64,000 nt of DNA from Streptomyces sp. NBC_01267 (GTDB lineage: Bacteria; Actinomycetota; Actinomycetes; Streptomycetales; Streptomycetaceae), in NCBI RefSeq assembly GCF_036241575.1, contig NZ_CP108455.1, positions 7,175,001-7,239,000 on the forward strand, given 5' to 3'. The translations under genes and the position numbers were made by a program. Below the pieces are notes generated by a model that worked only from the letters and a program-made list of their open reading frames with translations, was not told the origin of the DNA and did no database searches. Within the stretch, counting starts at the first letter, position 1; each line of letters starts with the position of its first letter. Positions 1 to 8,225 of the stretch are shown in pieces.

Positions 1-1093
1 CGTACACGGGCTCGGGAAGTTGCTTGAAGTACTCGTCGGCCTTCTTCTTGGGCGTCAGCGCCCAGGCGCCGCGCGCGGCGGGTGCCTTCGAGGGAACGCC
101 GATGCCGCCGGCGGCAGCTTTGATGATGTTCTTGCGGTCGATGGCCATGGAGAGCGCCTGGCGGACCTTGAGGTTGCCGAGCGTGCCCTTGAGGTTGAGC
201 ACGGCGAGATCGGAGGCCCCCGTGTTGGGCCCGAAGTACAACTTGCCCTTCGAGCTGGTGCGCAGCTGGTTGAAGGCGGAGGAGGGCACCAGGTAGCCGC
301 CGTCGGCCGTGCCGGACAGGAAGGCGTTGGTGCGGGCGGACGGGTCCTCGGTGAAGGTGAACTTCACGGTGCCGGTCTTGGGAGTCAGCGACCGGTCCCA
401 GTAGGCGTTGTTCTTCTTCAGGGTGATGCTGTCGCCCTGCGCCCAGTGGTCGAGCTTGTAGGGGCCGGTGCAGTCGACGCCTCCCTTGGGACCGCCGTAT
501 GCCTTCCCGGCCTTGGCCAGGTAGGCGGCGCTCTCGATGGTGCCGGGGGACGCGGCCATGAGTTCGTTGAGGAGCACGTCGGGCTTGCTGAGCCGGATCG
601 TCACCTCCAGGGGACCGCTCTTCCTGATGGAGGAGACGTTCTTGAAGGTGGAGCCCCACGGGGAGCCGGTGGCCGGATTCATCTGGCGTTTGAGGGAGGC
701 GACCACGTCGTCCGCCGTCATGGTCGAACCGTCGTGGAACTTCACACCCGGCCGCAGGGTGTACACCCAGGTCTTCGGGTCCGGGTTCGTGTACTTCACG
801 GCCAGCCCGGGTGCGATCTTCATGTCGGGGGTGACCCGGAGCAACTGCTCACACACGTTGGCGAGCACGGTGTTCGGCGGGTAGTCGTAGGCGAGGGCGT
901 AGTCGAGCGTGTACGGCTCGGCGTACAGCGACCAGGTGAAGGAGTCGAGAGACCCCTTCGCCGCCGGGGAGTTCGGCGTGACGGTGTAGGCGGGGGCGGC
1001 ACTGCCGCCGTTCCGCGACGTCGTCGCGCCGGAGCAGCCGGCGGCGGCCGCGATGACGGCGGAACAGGCGAGCAGCGCGGTGGTTCTGGACAT
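1..1093 (-). CDS. ABC transporter substrate-binding lipoprotein, family 5 (3' part beyond window)
   Basis: This gene reads off the left edge, so its C-terminus is missing; about 364 codons are visible, starting at ATG 1093. The N-terminus is a lipoprotein signal with a lipobox ending in AAGC near residue 20, so the protein should be anchored outside the membrane. The body matches SBP_bac_5 (oligopeptide/nickel type) proteins: an early segment with SLYAEPYTLDY, then WVYTLRPGVKFHDG and DDVVASLKRQMNP, and later RQALSMAIDRKNI. It would capture a peptide or similar solute for an ABC importer whose permease and ATPase genes probably follow outside the window. It diverges from a LacI-type repressor gene, and the two share an operator region, so it is probably repressed by that protein. 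The ligand cannot be told from sequence. Confidence 0.9.
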   Translation of the reverse strand, partial: MSRTTALLACSAVIAAAAGCSGATTSRNGGSAAPAYTVTPNSPAAKGSLDSFTWSLYAEPYTLDYALAYDYPPNTVLANVCEQLLRVTPDMKIAPGLAVKYTNPDPKTWVYTLRPGVKFHDGSTMTADDVVASLKRQMNPATGSPWGSTFKNVSSIRKSGPLEVTIRLSKPDVLLNELMAASPGTIESAAYLAKAGKAYGGPKGGVDCTGPYKLDHWAQGDSITLKKNNAYWDRSLTPKTGTVKFTFTEDPSARTNAFLSGTADGGYLVPSSAFNQLRTSSKGKLYFGPNTGASDLAVLNLKGTLGNLKVRQALSMAIDRKNIIKAAAGGIGVPSKAPAARGAWALTPKKKADEYFKQLPEPVY

Positions 1094-1158
1094 GCGCAAG
1101 AAGACCCACCCCTTTACGGGTGTAGTGACGGGCGCTGAGGGATGGGGTGAGTATTGAT

Positions 1159-1200
1159 GCGGGAACGTTCCCGCGCAAGGCTTTGCGGGAACGGTTTTGC
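1159..1200. promoter_or_regulatory. Tandem LacI-type operators
   Basis: A perfect 16-bp palindrome, GCGGGAACGTTCCCGC, lies at 1159-1174. An imperfect copy, GCGGGAACGGTTTTGC, lies at 1185-1200. The centres are 26 bp apart. Both have the central CG typical of LacI/GalR operators, and they sit between the divergent substrate-binding protein gene and the LacI-type gene. Control of both genes is inferred. Confidence 0.7.
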
Positions 1201-1229
1201 TGAGGTCGCGGGGGTGGCAGCATCAGCGC

Positions 1230-2327
1230 ATGACTTCAACTCCCCAACGCGGCGCCAGCACTTCACGGACCGCCCCGCCCCGTGTCCGTCTCGTTGATGT
1301 GGCCCGCGAGGCGGGCCTCTCCAAAACCACCGTCTCGGCGGCCCTCAACGGCACCGGACGGCTCTCGCCGGCCGTCCGGGAGAAGGCCAGGGAGACCGCG
1401 CGCAGGATGGGGTACCGGCCCAACGCGACCGCCCGGCAACTGCGTGCGGGGCGGGCCCGGTTGATCGGTTACGTCGTGGGGGAGTTCGCCTGGCGCCCGT
1501 GGACGTATCTGGAATCGCCGTACTTCGCCCAGCTGACCAGCGCCACGGCGGCTTCCGCACTCAGACACGGATACGCCCTGGTGATGCTGCCCGCGGGATC
1601 GCTGCACAGCGAGTGGGCCGACCTGCCTCTCGAAGCGGTGGTGGTTGCCGATCCGGTCGACCACCGGGTGGTGGACGATCTGCTTGCCGCCCGTATCCCC
1701 GTCGTCAGCGACGGCTCGGTGGACGGCAGACCGGGAGCCCACTGGGTGGACGTCGACGCCGAGGAGGCGGTCCACGGCACCCTGGAGCATCTGGCGGCGC
1801 AGGGCGCGCGGCGGACAGCGCTCGTGATGTCCGGCAGTACCACCCGCTTCCACCGGGAGGTGCTGACCGCCTACCGGGACTGGTGTGCCGCGCGTGGCTG
1901 CACGCCCCGGGTGACCGTCACCGACGACGCCGGAAACGGCCCGGCCGTCCGGGCGGTGGAGAGTGCGCTGACGGCCGCCGAGCGGCCCGACGCCCTCTTC
2001 GTGGTGGAGGAGGTGAGCCCGCCGCTCGTCCTGGACGCGGCGCGCCGCCACGGCTACGACGTACCCGGTGACCTTCTCGTGGTGTGTGTGAGCGAGGACG
2101 ACACGGCCGAGCACACGGAACCTCCGATCTCGACGCTGAGCCTTCAGCCCCGGGAGATCGCCGAGGCCGGGATCGAACTCCTCGTCGCCGCCCTGGAGAA
2201 CGGCGATGAAGCGCCTTCAGGCCGGCTCGTGGCGACCCGCCTGCTGGTCCGGGAGTCCTCGCGGCGGCCGTCCCGGACGGTCGCCGCGTCTCCTCAGGCG
2301 GAGTGCACCAGCGTGCCGCCGACGTAG
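1230..2327 (+). CDS. LacI-family transcriptional repressor
   Basis: A 365-residue LacI/GalR regulator. The N-terminal helix-turn-helix spans about residues 20-42 (LVDVAREAGLSKTTVSAALN), followed by the hinge-helix region (GYRPNATARQLRAG) and a periplasmic-binding-protein-like effector domain. ATG 1230 is preferred over an in-frame TTG at 1197, because the TTG lies inside the second operator and would add residues before the usual LacI start. A G-rich stretch at 1210-1214 may serve as the ribosome site, though its spacing is long. The gene diverges from the ABC substrate-binding protein gene and probably represses both it and itself. Its last 34 bases overlap the 3' end of the opposing amidohydrolase gene. 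The effector is unknown, but a solute carried by the adjacent ABC system is likely. Confidence 0.9.
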   Translation: MTSTPQRGASTSRTAPPRVRLVDVAREAGLSKTTVSAALNGTGRLSPAVREKARETARRMGYRPNATARQLRAGRARLIGYVVGEFAWRPWTYLESPYFAQLTSATAASALRHGYALVMLPAGSLHSEWADLPLEAVVVADPVDHRVVDDLLAARIPVVSDGSVDGRPGAHWVDVDAEEAVHGTLEHLAAQGARRTALVMSGSTTRFHREVLTAYRDWCAARGCTPRVTVTDDAGNGPAVRAVESALTAAERPDALFVVEEVSPPLVLDAARRHGYDVPGDLLVVCVSEDDTAEHTEPPISTLSLQPREIAEAGIELLVAALENGDEAPSGRLVATRLLVRESSRRPSRTVAASPQAECTSVPPT

Positions 2328-3928
2328 GTGCGCAGGACCTGGGCCTCGGCGATCTCCTCCGGGGGCCGGGTGAAGATGTCGCGGTCCAGCACCACCAGGT
2401 CGGCCAGGTGGCCGGGGAGCAGGCTTCCGGTGTCGTCGAGCCCGTTCACGTGCGCCGAGCCGGCGGTGTAGGCGGCGACCGCGGTGGCGAGGTCGAGGCG
2501 CTGCTCCGGCAGGAAGACCCGCCCGTCGGTGGCCTCGGGCTCCATCCGGTTCACCGCCACGTGGATTCCGGCGATCGGATCGGGGCTGCTGACGGGCCAG
2601 TCGCTGCCCGCTGCCAGGGTGGCTCCGGCGCGCAGGAGGGACCCGAACGGGTACTGCCAGGAGGCTCGTTCGGGGCCGAGGAACGGGATCGTGAGCTCGT
2701 CCATCTGAGGTTCGTGCGCGGCCCAGAGCGGCTGGATGTTCGCGATGGCGCCGAGGCGTGCGAAGCGGTCCAGGTCGTCGGGGTGGACCACCTGGAGGTG
2801 GGCGAGATGGTGACGGTTGCCTCGTCGCCCATGGGCCTCGACGGCCGCCTGGACCGCGTCCAGGGCCTCGCGCACCGCACGGTCGCCGAGGGCGTGGAAG
2901 TGGACCTGGAAGTCGTGGGCGTCGAGTTCGGTGACGTACGAGCGCAGGGCGACGGGGTCGACGAAGCTCAGACCCGAGTTGGCGGTGGCGCACCCGCAGC
3001 CGTCGAGGTAGGGGGTGTTCATGGCCGCCGTGAAGTTCTCGGCGATGCCGTCCTGCATGATCTTCACCGCACGGGCCCGGAACCGCCCGTGGCTCAACTG
3101 CTCACGCCGGGAAAGAAGTTCGGGGATCTGCTCGGCTCCCCGCTCACGGTCCCACCACAGAGCCCCGGACACCCGGGCGGTGAGCGTGCCCGCACGGGCG
3201 GCCGTCAGATAGGCGTCGGACGGGTCGGAGTTGCCGTTGAACGAGCCCAGTAGGGCGTCCTGCCAGCCGGTGATGCCGAGGGAGTGCAGCATTTCCTGGG
3301 ACCGCAGCAGGCCGGCGAGCCGGTCCTGCGGTGTGCTCGGCGGCACGATCCGGGAGACCAGGGCGGTGGCGCCCTCCTGCAGCATCCCGCTCGGGGTGCC
3401 GTCCGGCTCCCGTTCGATCCGACCGTCCGCGGGATCGGCGGACTCCCGTGTGAGACCGGCCAGTTCGAGCGCCCGGGTGTTCGCCCAGGCGCCGTGGTGA
3501 TCGCGGTTGCTCAGCAGGACGGGGCGGTCCGGGACCACGGAGTCGAGGAGCTGCCGGGTGGGCAGTCCGCCGTCGAAGCTCTCCATGGACCAGCCGCCAC
3601 CCGTGATCCACGGGCGGTCGGGGTGTGCGTCGCCGTAGGCGCGTATGCGGGTGAGGTAGTCCTCGACGCCCACGGTGCCGGTCAGGTCGCACTCGGCCAT
3701 TTCCATCCCGCCGGACACGGCGTGGATGTGCGAGTCCTGGAACCCCGGAAGCAGCAACTTGCCCTGGAGGTCGACGACTTCGGTGCCCGGTCCGATCAGA
3801 TCGCGCACCTCGTCATGGCCGACGGCGGTGATGCGCTCGCCGGTGACGGCCAGGCTGCTGGCCCGGGTGCGCGCGGCATCGCCGGTGTGGACGGGGCCAT
3901 GCGTGAAGATCAGATCGGGCTCGGCCAT
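2294..3928 (-). CDS. Amidohydrolase family 3 protein (YtcJ/NfdA-like)
   Basis: A 544-residue metal-dependent hydrolase of the amidohydrolase superfamily, cytoplasmic with no signal peptide. The first metal ligands are in FQDSHIHAV near residue 65-70, after a typical beta-sandwich start (RITAVGHDEV) and LLLPGF. Later family motifs include HFHALGDRAV, HLAHLQVVHP and AAGSDWPVSSPDP, which supply the remaining His and Asp ligands. Relatives include YtcJ and N-substituted formamide deformylase, so an amide or formamide substrate is plausible but unproven. ATG 3928 has GGAG seven bases upstream. A promoter with a TTGACA -35 and an overlapping inverted repeat lies just upstream (3970-3999). Its tail overlaps the LacI gene by 34 bp. 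Confidence 0.88.
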   Translation of the reverse strand: MAEPDLIFTHGPVHTGDAARTRASSLAVTGERITAVGHDEVRDLIGPGTEVVDLQGKLLLPGFQDSHIHAVSGGMEMAECDLTGTVGVEDYLTRIRAYGDAHPDRPWITGGGWSMESFDGGLPTRQLLDSVVPDRPVLLSNRDHHGAWANTRALELAGLTRESADPADGRIEREPDGTPSGMLQEGATALVSRIVPPSTPQDRLAGLLRSQEMLHSLGITGWQDALLGSFNGNSDPSDAYLTAARAGTLTARVSGALWWDRERGAEQIPELLSRREQLSHGRFRARAVKIMQDGIAENFTAAMNTPYLDGCGCATANSGLSFVDPVALRSYVTELDAHDFQVHFHALGDRAVREALDAVQAAVEAHGRRGNRHHLAHLQVVHPDDLDRFARLGAIANIQPLWAAHEPQMDELTIPFLGPERASWQYPFGSLLRAGATLAAGSDWPVSSPDPIAGIHVAVNRMEPEATDGRVFLPEQRLDLATAVAAYTAGSAHVNGLDDTGSLLPGHLADLVVLDRDIFTRPPEEIAEAQVLRTYVGGTLVHSA

Positions 3929-3969
3929 GAAGCGCTCCGGGGCGAGAGGGAGGGATGTTTCGAACGGTC

Positions 3970-3999
3970 ATGCAACCGAGTTGCCCGCTTACATGTCAA
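3970..3999 (-). promoter_or_regulatory. Promoter with overlapping inverted repeat upstream of the amidohydrolase
   Basis: Read on the minus strand, TTGACA (3999-3994) is a perfect -35, followed 18 bp later by TTGCAT (3975-3970) as a weak -10. The inverted repeat GCAAC-CGA-GTTGC at 3972-3984 overlaps the -10 and spacer, which is a good position for a repressor. It resembles the TGCAAC/GTTGCA repeat in front of the dienoyl-CoA reductase gene at 54872-54885. Confidence 0.45.
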
Positions 4000-4138
4000 T
4001 GGCGTTGTCGTAAGGGGTCCGGCGTGGAACGTGCGGGACCTGTACGTCGTCGGTGGCACGGCCGCCGGAGCGCGACGGCGGGGGAACGTGCTCGGGAGGG
4101 GGCCGTGGTGGGTCCCCCTCCCGGACCCGCCCTTCGGC

Positions 4139-4594
4139 TCAGGCGTAGAACCTGTACACCGCCTGGGCGACGCAGGCGGGCTTCGCCGAGCCCTCGATCT
4201 CCACGGTCAGGTCGACGACGACCTCGACCCCGCCCTTGACCTCGTCCACGGACACGATCCTGCCGTGTGCGCGGACCTTCGAGCCGACCCGCACGGGAGA
4301 GGGGAAACGGACCTTGTTCAGGCCGTAGTTGACGGCCATCGAGACGCCCTCGACTTGCAGCAGTTCGCTCCACAGAGGGATCAGGAGCGAGAGCGTGAGG
4401 TAGCCGTGGGCGATGGTCCCGCCGAACGGGCCGTCCTTGGCGCGCTCGACGTCGGTGTGGATCCACTGGTGGTCGCCGGTGGCGTCCGCGAAGGTGTCCA
4501 CGCGCGGCTGGAGGATCTCCAGCCATCCGCTGTGGCCGAGATCGGCTCCGGCCTGGGCCTTGATCTCGTCTGTTCCGTTGACGGTGAGGGACAT
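4139..4594 (-). CDS. MaoC-like (R)-specific enoyl-CoA hydratase
   Basis: A 151-residue single hot-dog-fold protein of the MaoC/NodN type. The hydratase dyad is visible as Asp41 and His46 in FADATGDHQWIH, followed by the conserved GPFGGTIAHGYLTLSL segment. Such enzymes add water to trans-2-enoyl-CoA thioesters and act as dimers. ATG 4594 has AGGAG seven bases upstream, so the much longer reading frame upstream is not used. It lies about 150 bp downstream of the acyl-CoA ligase gene on the same strand, so it probably belongs with the ligase, amidohydrolase and SDR as a CoA-thioester degradation pathway. A GGGGC tandem repeat fills the space between it and the ligase gene. Confidence 0.88.
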   Translation of the reverse strand: MSLTVNGTDEIKAQAGADLGHSGWLEILQPRVDTFADATGDHQWIHTDVERAKDGPFGGTIAHGYLTLSLLIPLWSELLQVEGVSMAVNYGLNKVRFPSPVRVGSKVRAHGRIVSVDEVKGGVEVVVDLTVEIEGSAKPACVAQAVYRFYA

Positions 4595-4656
4595 GCGGTA
4601 CTCCTGGTGCTGAGGGGGATTCTGCCGATGGCGGGGCGGTGGGATTCTGTCGATGA

Positions 4657-4685
4657 GGGCGGGGCGGGGCGGGGCGGGGCGGGGC
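4657..4685. repeat. GGGGC pentamer tandem repeat
   Basis: Five head-to-tail GGGGC units at 4661-4685, preceded by a partial unit and followed by degenerate AGGC and TGGGC units to about 4715. It lies in the 149-bp gap between the ligase and MaoC genes. Runs of four G separated by one C could form a G-quadruplex on this strand. Confidence 0.8.
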
Positions 4686-4743
4686 AGGCAGGCAGGCTGG
4701 GCTGGGCGGGCTGCGCGAGGCAGGCAGGCGGCGCGTGGGGCGG

Positions 4744-6264
4744 TCAGCCGCCGAATTCGGACCGGATGACGCCCTTGAGCAGCTTTCCGGTGGCGTTGCG
4801 CGGCAACGGCGTGCCGTGCAGGAGGTGAAAGGTCCGGGGGATCTTGTAGCGGGCCAGCCGGCCGTTCAGATGGGCGAGGAGTTCGGCCTCCGTCGCGGTG
4901 GAGCCCGGCGCGAGGACGACGACGGCCCGGCCCACCTCGCCCCACTTGGGGTCGGGCACACCGAAGACCGCGCATTCGACGATGTCCGGATGTTCGAGAA
5001 GCGCGTCCTCGGTCTCGGCGGGGTAGATGTTCTCCCCACCCGAGATGATCATGTCCTTGAGACGGTCGACCAGATGCACATAGCCGTGAGCGTCGACCAG
5101 TGCCACGTCGCCGGACCGGAACCAGCCGTCCTCGGTGAGGACCGCGCTGCTCTCCGCCGGAAGATTCCAGTAGCCGGGCGTGACGTTCGGACCCGACACG
5201 ACGACCTCGCCCTTCTCGCCCGGCGCCGTGTCCTCGCCCGCCGCGTTCCGGACGCGGACATCGGTGAAGAAGTGCGGAACTCCGGCCGAGCCTGCATGGT
5301 CGACGGAATCGGCGCGGTCCAGGACGAGTACCCCGGGTGAGGCCTCCGTCATTCCGTACCCCTGGACGAACGCCAGTCCGCGCTCCAGGTAGGCGCGCGC
5401 GGTGCGGGCGGGGACGGGCGCCCCTCCGCAGAGCAGGGTCCGCAGGCTCGACAGGTCGGCGGTGTCCCAGCCCGGTGCCGCGGCCATCGCGTCGTACATG
5501 GTCGGAACCCCGAACAGGCAGCTGACGCGGTGCTGTTCCACCAGCTCCAGGGTGCGGCCCGGGTCGAAGGAGGATTCCAGCAGGACCGTGCCGCCCTTGA
5601 GCAGGGTGGGCAGGGCCGTCATGTTGAGGGCCGCCGTGTGGAAGAGGGGCGCGCTGACGAGCGCGACCTCCACACCGGACAGATCGGTGTCGACGAGGAC
5701 GTTGACGCTGTTCCAGGTGATGTTCCCATGGGTCAGGACGGCGCCCTTCGCCCTGCCCGTGGTGCCCGAGGTGTACATGATCAGGCAGGGTTCCTCGTGT
5801 CCCACCTCCTCATCGATCTCCTCCGCGGGGGCGGCGGTGATCGTCTCCTCGTACACGAGTCCCGGTCCGGCCGTCACCGCGATCAGCGTGGTGACACCGG
5901 TCCGGTCCGCGAGCTCCACCACGTCGGCGGCCGACCGGTGGGCGTGGACCAGGACGCGGCTGCCGGAGTCGGCTGTCTGGTGCGCCAGTTCGGGCACGGC
6001 GAGACGGGAGTTCAGTGGTACGAAGACCGCCCCGAGTTGCCCCACCGCGAACAGGGTTTCCAGGAAGGCCGGATGGTTCGGGCCGAGGAAGGCCACCCGG
6101 TCCCCGCGCCCGACTCCGGCGCCACGCAGGACGTGGGCCAGCCGTGTGCAGCGGTCGTGCAGTTCCCCGTACGTGAGGGCGCGGCCCTCGTGGACGACGG
6201 CTGTGCGGCGCGGGGTCTTGCGGCTGCGCCGGGCGGTCCAGGAGCCGATCCCCTGGTTGCGCAT
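4744..6264 (-). CDS. Class I acyl-CoA ligase (AMP-forming)
   Basis: A 506-residue ANL-superfamily enzyme that activates a carboxylic acid with ATP and joins it to CoA. The phosphate-binding loop is YTSGTTGRAKG (residues 164-174). The aromatic-pocket motif is YGMTEASPG, the hinge region is GWFRSGDVA to VDRLKDMIISGG, and the catalytic lysine is in PRNATGKLLK at the C-terminus. Length and motifs are complete, so it should be active. The start at 6264 is three bases from the upstream amidohydrolase stop and has GGAGGAG in front, which shows translational coupling in an operon of SDR, amidohydrolase and ligase. Medium- or long-chain fatty acids and aromatic acids are all possible substrates; the PaaX regulator upstream favours an aromatic or related acid. 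Confidence 0.92.
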   Translation of the reverse strand: MRNQGIGSWTARRSRKTPRRTAVVHEGRALTYGELHDRCTRLAHVLRGAGVGRGDRVAFLGPNHPAFLETLFAVGQLGAVFVPLNSRLAVPELAHQTADSGSRVLVHAHRSAADVVELADRTGVTTLIAVTAGPGLVYEETITAAPAEEIDEEVGHEEPCLIMYTSGTTGRAKGAVLTHGNITWNSVNVLVDTDLSGVEVALVSAPLFHTAALNMTALPTLLKGGTVLLESSFDPGRTLELVEQHRVSCLFGVPTMYDAMAAAPGWDTADLSSLRTLLCGGAPVPARTARAYLERGLAFVQGYGMTEASPGVLVLDRADSVDHAGSAGVPHFFTDVRVRNAAGEDTAPGEKGEVVVSGPNVTPGYWNLPAESSAVLTEDGWFRSGDVALVDAHGYVHLVDRLKDMIISGGENIYPAETEDALLEHPDIVECAVFGVPDPKWGEVGRAVVVLAPGSTATEAELLAHLNGRLARYKIPRTFHLLHGTPLPRNATGKLLKGVIRSEFGG

Positions 6265-6267
6265 GGC

Positions 6268-7173
6268 TCACTCCTCCGTCAGGCCGAGCAGCCGGACTGC
6301 GTTCTCCTTGAGGATCTTCGGACGTACCTCGTCCTTGACCGGCAGCTTCGCGAAGTCGGCGAGCCAGCGGTCGGGGGAGAGCAGCGGGTAGTCCGACCCG
6401 AACAGCACCTTGTCCCGCAGTAGGCTGTTGGCGTACTGCACGAGCTGCGGCGGGAAGTACTTGGGTGACCAGCCCGACAGATCGATGTACACCTCCGGCT
6501 TGTGCGTGGCCACGGCGAGAGCCTCGTCCTGCCAGGGGAACGACGGATGGGCCAGGATGATCCGCATTCCGGGGAAGTCGGCGGCGACGTCGTCGACGGC
6601 CAGCGGGTTCGAGTATTTCAGCCGGATGCCGCCGCCTCCGGGCGCCCCCGCGCCGATGCCGGTCTGCCCGGTGTGGAAGACGGCGATCGCACCGGCCTCC
6701 TCTATCGCCTCGTACAGCGGGTACGCCATGCGGTCGTTGGGGTGGAACGCCTGGATGCTGGGGTGGAACTTGAATCCCCGTACCCCGTGATCGGCGACCA
6801 GCCGCCGGATCTGGCGCACGGCGGCCCTGCCCTTGTACGGATCGACCCCGGCGAACGGGATGATCACGTCCGGGTGTTCCAGGGCCGCTTCGGCGATCTC
6901 CTCGTTCGGTACCGGTGCGGTGCCGGTGGCCGACTCGGCGTCGACCGTGAAGACCACACAGGCCATCTTCCGTTCGCGGTAGTACGCGGCGATCTCCGGC
7001 AGGGTGGGATGACGGTGCTCGGCCTTGAAGTACGCACCGGCGGCGCTGTCCAGTTCGGCGGAGAGCGAGGTGGTGCCCCGCGTGGACACCTCGGCGTGGA
7101 CATGCATGTCGATGGCGACGAGCCCGGCCGGGTCCGGCCCGCCGGCGGTGCTCGTGGCCGCGGTGCCGGTCAC
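6268..7173 (-). CDS. Amidohydrolase family 2 protein (metal-dependent hydrolase/decarboxylase-like)
   Basis: A 301-residue TIM-barrel protein of the Amidohydro_2 family (PF04909), which includes ACMSD-type decarboxylases and lactone hydrolases. The N-terminal metal site is IDMHVH (His24, His26). Further ligands are likely in RGFKFHPSIQ, FHTGQTG, ILAHPSFPWQ and the C-terminal LFGSDYPLLSP. The start is GTG 7173, which overlaps the SDR stop as GTGA, so the two are translationally coupled. The next gene, an acyl-CoA ligase, begins three bases after its stop. The reaction could be decarboxylation or hydrolysis of a ring-cleavage-type intermediate; only the family is certain. Confidence 0.88.
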   Translation of the reverse strand: MTGTAATSTAGGPDPAGLVAIDMHVHAEVSTRGTTSLSAELDSAAGAYFKAEHRHPTLPEIAAYYRERKMACVVFTVDAESATGTAPVPNEEIAEAALEHPDVIIPFAGVDPYKGRAAVRQIRRLVADHGVRGFKFHPSIQAFHPNDRMAYPLYEAIEEAGAIAVFHTGQTGIGAGAPGGGGIRLKYSNPLAVDDVAADFPGMRIILAHPSFPWQDEALAVATHKPEVYIDLSGWSPKYFPPQLVQYANSLLRDKVLFGSDYPLLSPDRWLADFAKLPVKDEVRPKILKENAVRLLGLTEE

Positions 7174-8072
7174 AGCTGCGGCGCCGGGATGCCGTAGGTC
7201 TGCTCGGACCGGGCGAACACGCTCGGCCAGGCCGCCGCGACCGCGTCCGCGCTCCAACCACCGTCCGCGTAGGCCACGGTGACCTCCTGCGGGTGCGACC
7301 AGAGGGCGAGTCTGTCCCCGCCGACGCCGATGCACTGTCCGGTGATGCCGGCCGAGGCGTCCGAGGCGAGAAAGGCGACGAGACCGGCCACGTCCTCCGG
7401 GGTGCCGAACCCCTCGCCCTTGCGCAGGCTGTCGGGGAACGCGGTGCCCTCCAGCTCCAGCGCGTCGATGTACGGGGCGAAGGCCGGGATGGTCTTCGTC
7501 ATCGCGGTGGCGGCGACCGGTATGACCGCGTTGGCGGTGATCCCGGCGCGCGCCAGCTCCAGTGCCCAGGTACGCACCATGGCGGCGATTCCCGCTTTGG
7601 CTGCCGCGTAGTTGGTCTGCCCGAAGTTGCCGCGCTGGCCCGCGGGGGAGCCTGCGACGATCACCCGCCCGCCCTCGCCCTGCTCCCGCATCCGTTCGAC
7701 AGCGGCACGGACGCAGGTGAAGGTGCCCCGCAGATGTACCTGGACGACCGTGTCGAAGTCGTCGTCCGACATCTTCCACAACACCTTGTCGCGCAGGACG
7801 CCCGCGTTGGTGACGATCGTGTCCAGGCGGCCCCAGGTGTCGACGGCCCGGGACACCAGGGCTTCGGCAGCCTCGGTGGAACCGACGGGGACCACCTCCG
7901 CCACCGCGCGCCCGCCATCGGCGGTGATCTGTTCCACGGCCGCTGTGGCGGCCTCCTCGTCCACGTCGTTGACGACGACGGCTGCGCCCGAGGCGGCGAG
8001 CGAGCGGGCGTACGCCAGGCCCAGACCACGGCCGCTGCCGGTGACTACGGCGACCTTGCCGGAGAGATCCAT
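7170..8072 (-). CDS. Short-chain dehydrogenase/reductase
   Basis: A 300-residue classical SDR with the nucleotide-binding motif TGSGRGLG (residues 11-18), the NAG motif TNAGVL near residue 89, and the catalytic set Ser142, Tyr155 and Lys159 (YAAAK). The C-terminus extends beyond the usual 250 residues, as in peroxisomal multifunctional-enzyme-type SDRs that oxidise 3-hydroxyacyl-CoA. ATG 8072 is chosen because the Rossmann strand follows directly and AGGAAG lies ahead; an upstream in-frame start would add 17 unlikely residues. It is the first gene of a coupled operon (SDR, amidohydrolase, acyl-CoA ligase) with a strong promoter at 8144-8172, opposite a PaaX regulator gene. Confidence 0.92.
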   Translation of the reverse strand: MDLSGKVAVVTGSGRGLGLAYARSLAASGAAVVVNDVDEEAATAAVEQITADGGRAVAEVVPVGSTEAAEALVSRAVDTWGRLDTIVTNAGVLRDKVLWKMSDDDFDTVVQVHLRGTFTCVRAAVERMREQGEGGRVIVAGSPAGQRGNFGQTNYAAAKAGIAAMVRTWALELARAGITANAVIPVAATAMTKTIPAFAPYIDALELEGTAFPDSLRKGEGFGTPEDVAGLVAFLASDASAGITGQCIGVGGDRLALWSHPQEVTVAYADGGWSADAVAAAWPSVFARSEQTYGIPAPQL

Positions 8073-8143
8073 GCTGCTTCCTTTCGTGAAGGCCGGTGCG
8101 TGGGTGCGGGAAGAGGCGACCACAGCGGCGACCGGCGGTCACA

Positions 8144-8190
8144 AAGCTAGGCAGAATTTCGACTGTGGTCAACAGAGTGCCGAATATCTG
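8144..8190 (-). promoter_or_regulatory. Promoter of the SDR operon with candidate PaaX operator
   Basis: On the minus strand TTGACC (8172-8167) and TAGCTT (8149-8144) are separated by exactly 17 bp, a very good housekeeping promoter. An imperfect inverted repeat, CAGAATTTCG (8152-8161) and CGAATATCTG (8181-8190), matches in 8 of 10 positions and flanks the -35. This arrangement would let the divergent PaaX protein block the promoter. The promoter is seen directly; the operator assignment is inferred. Confidence 0.6.
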
Positions 8191-8225
8191 GCACGGGCGA
8201 ACGGTGCGGCGCCTACGCTGTCCCC

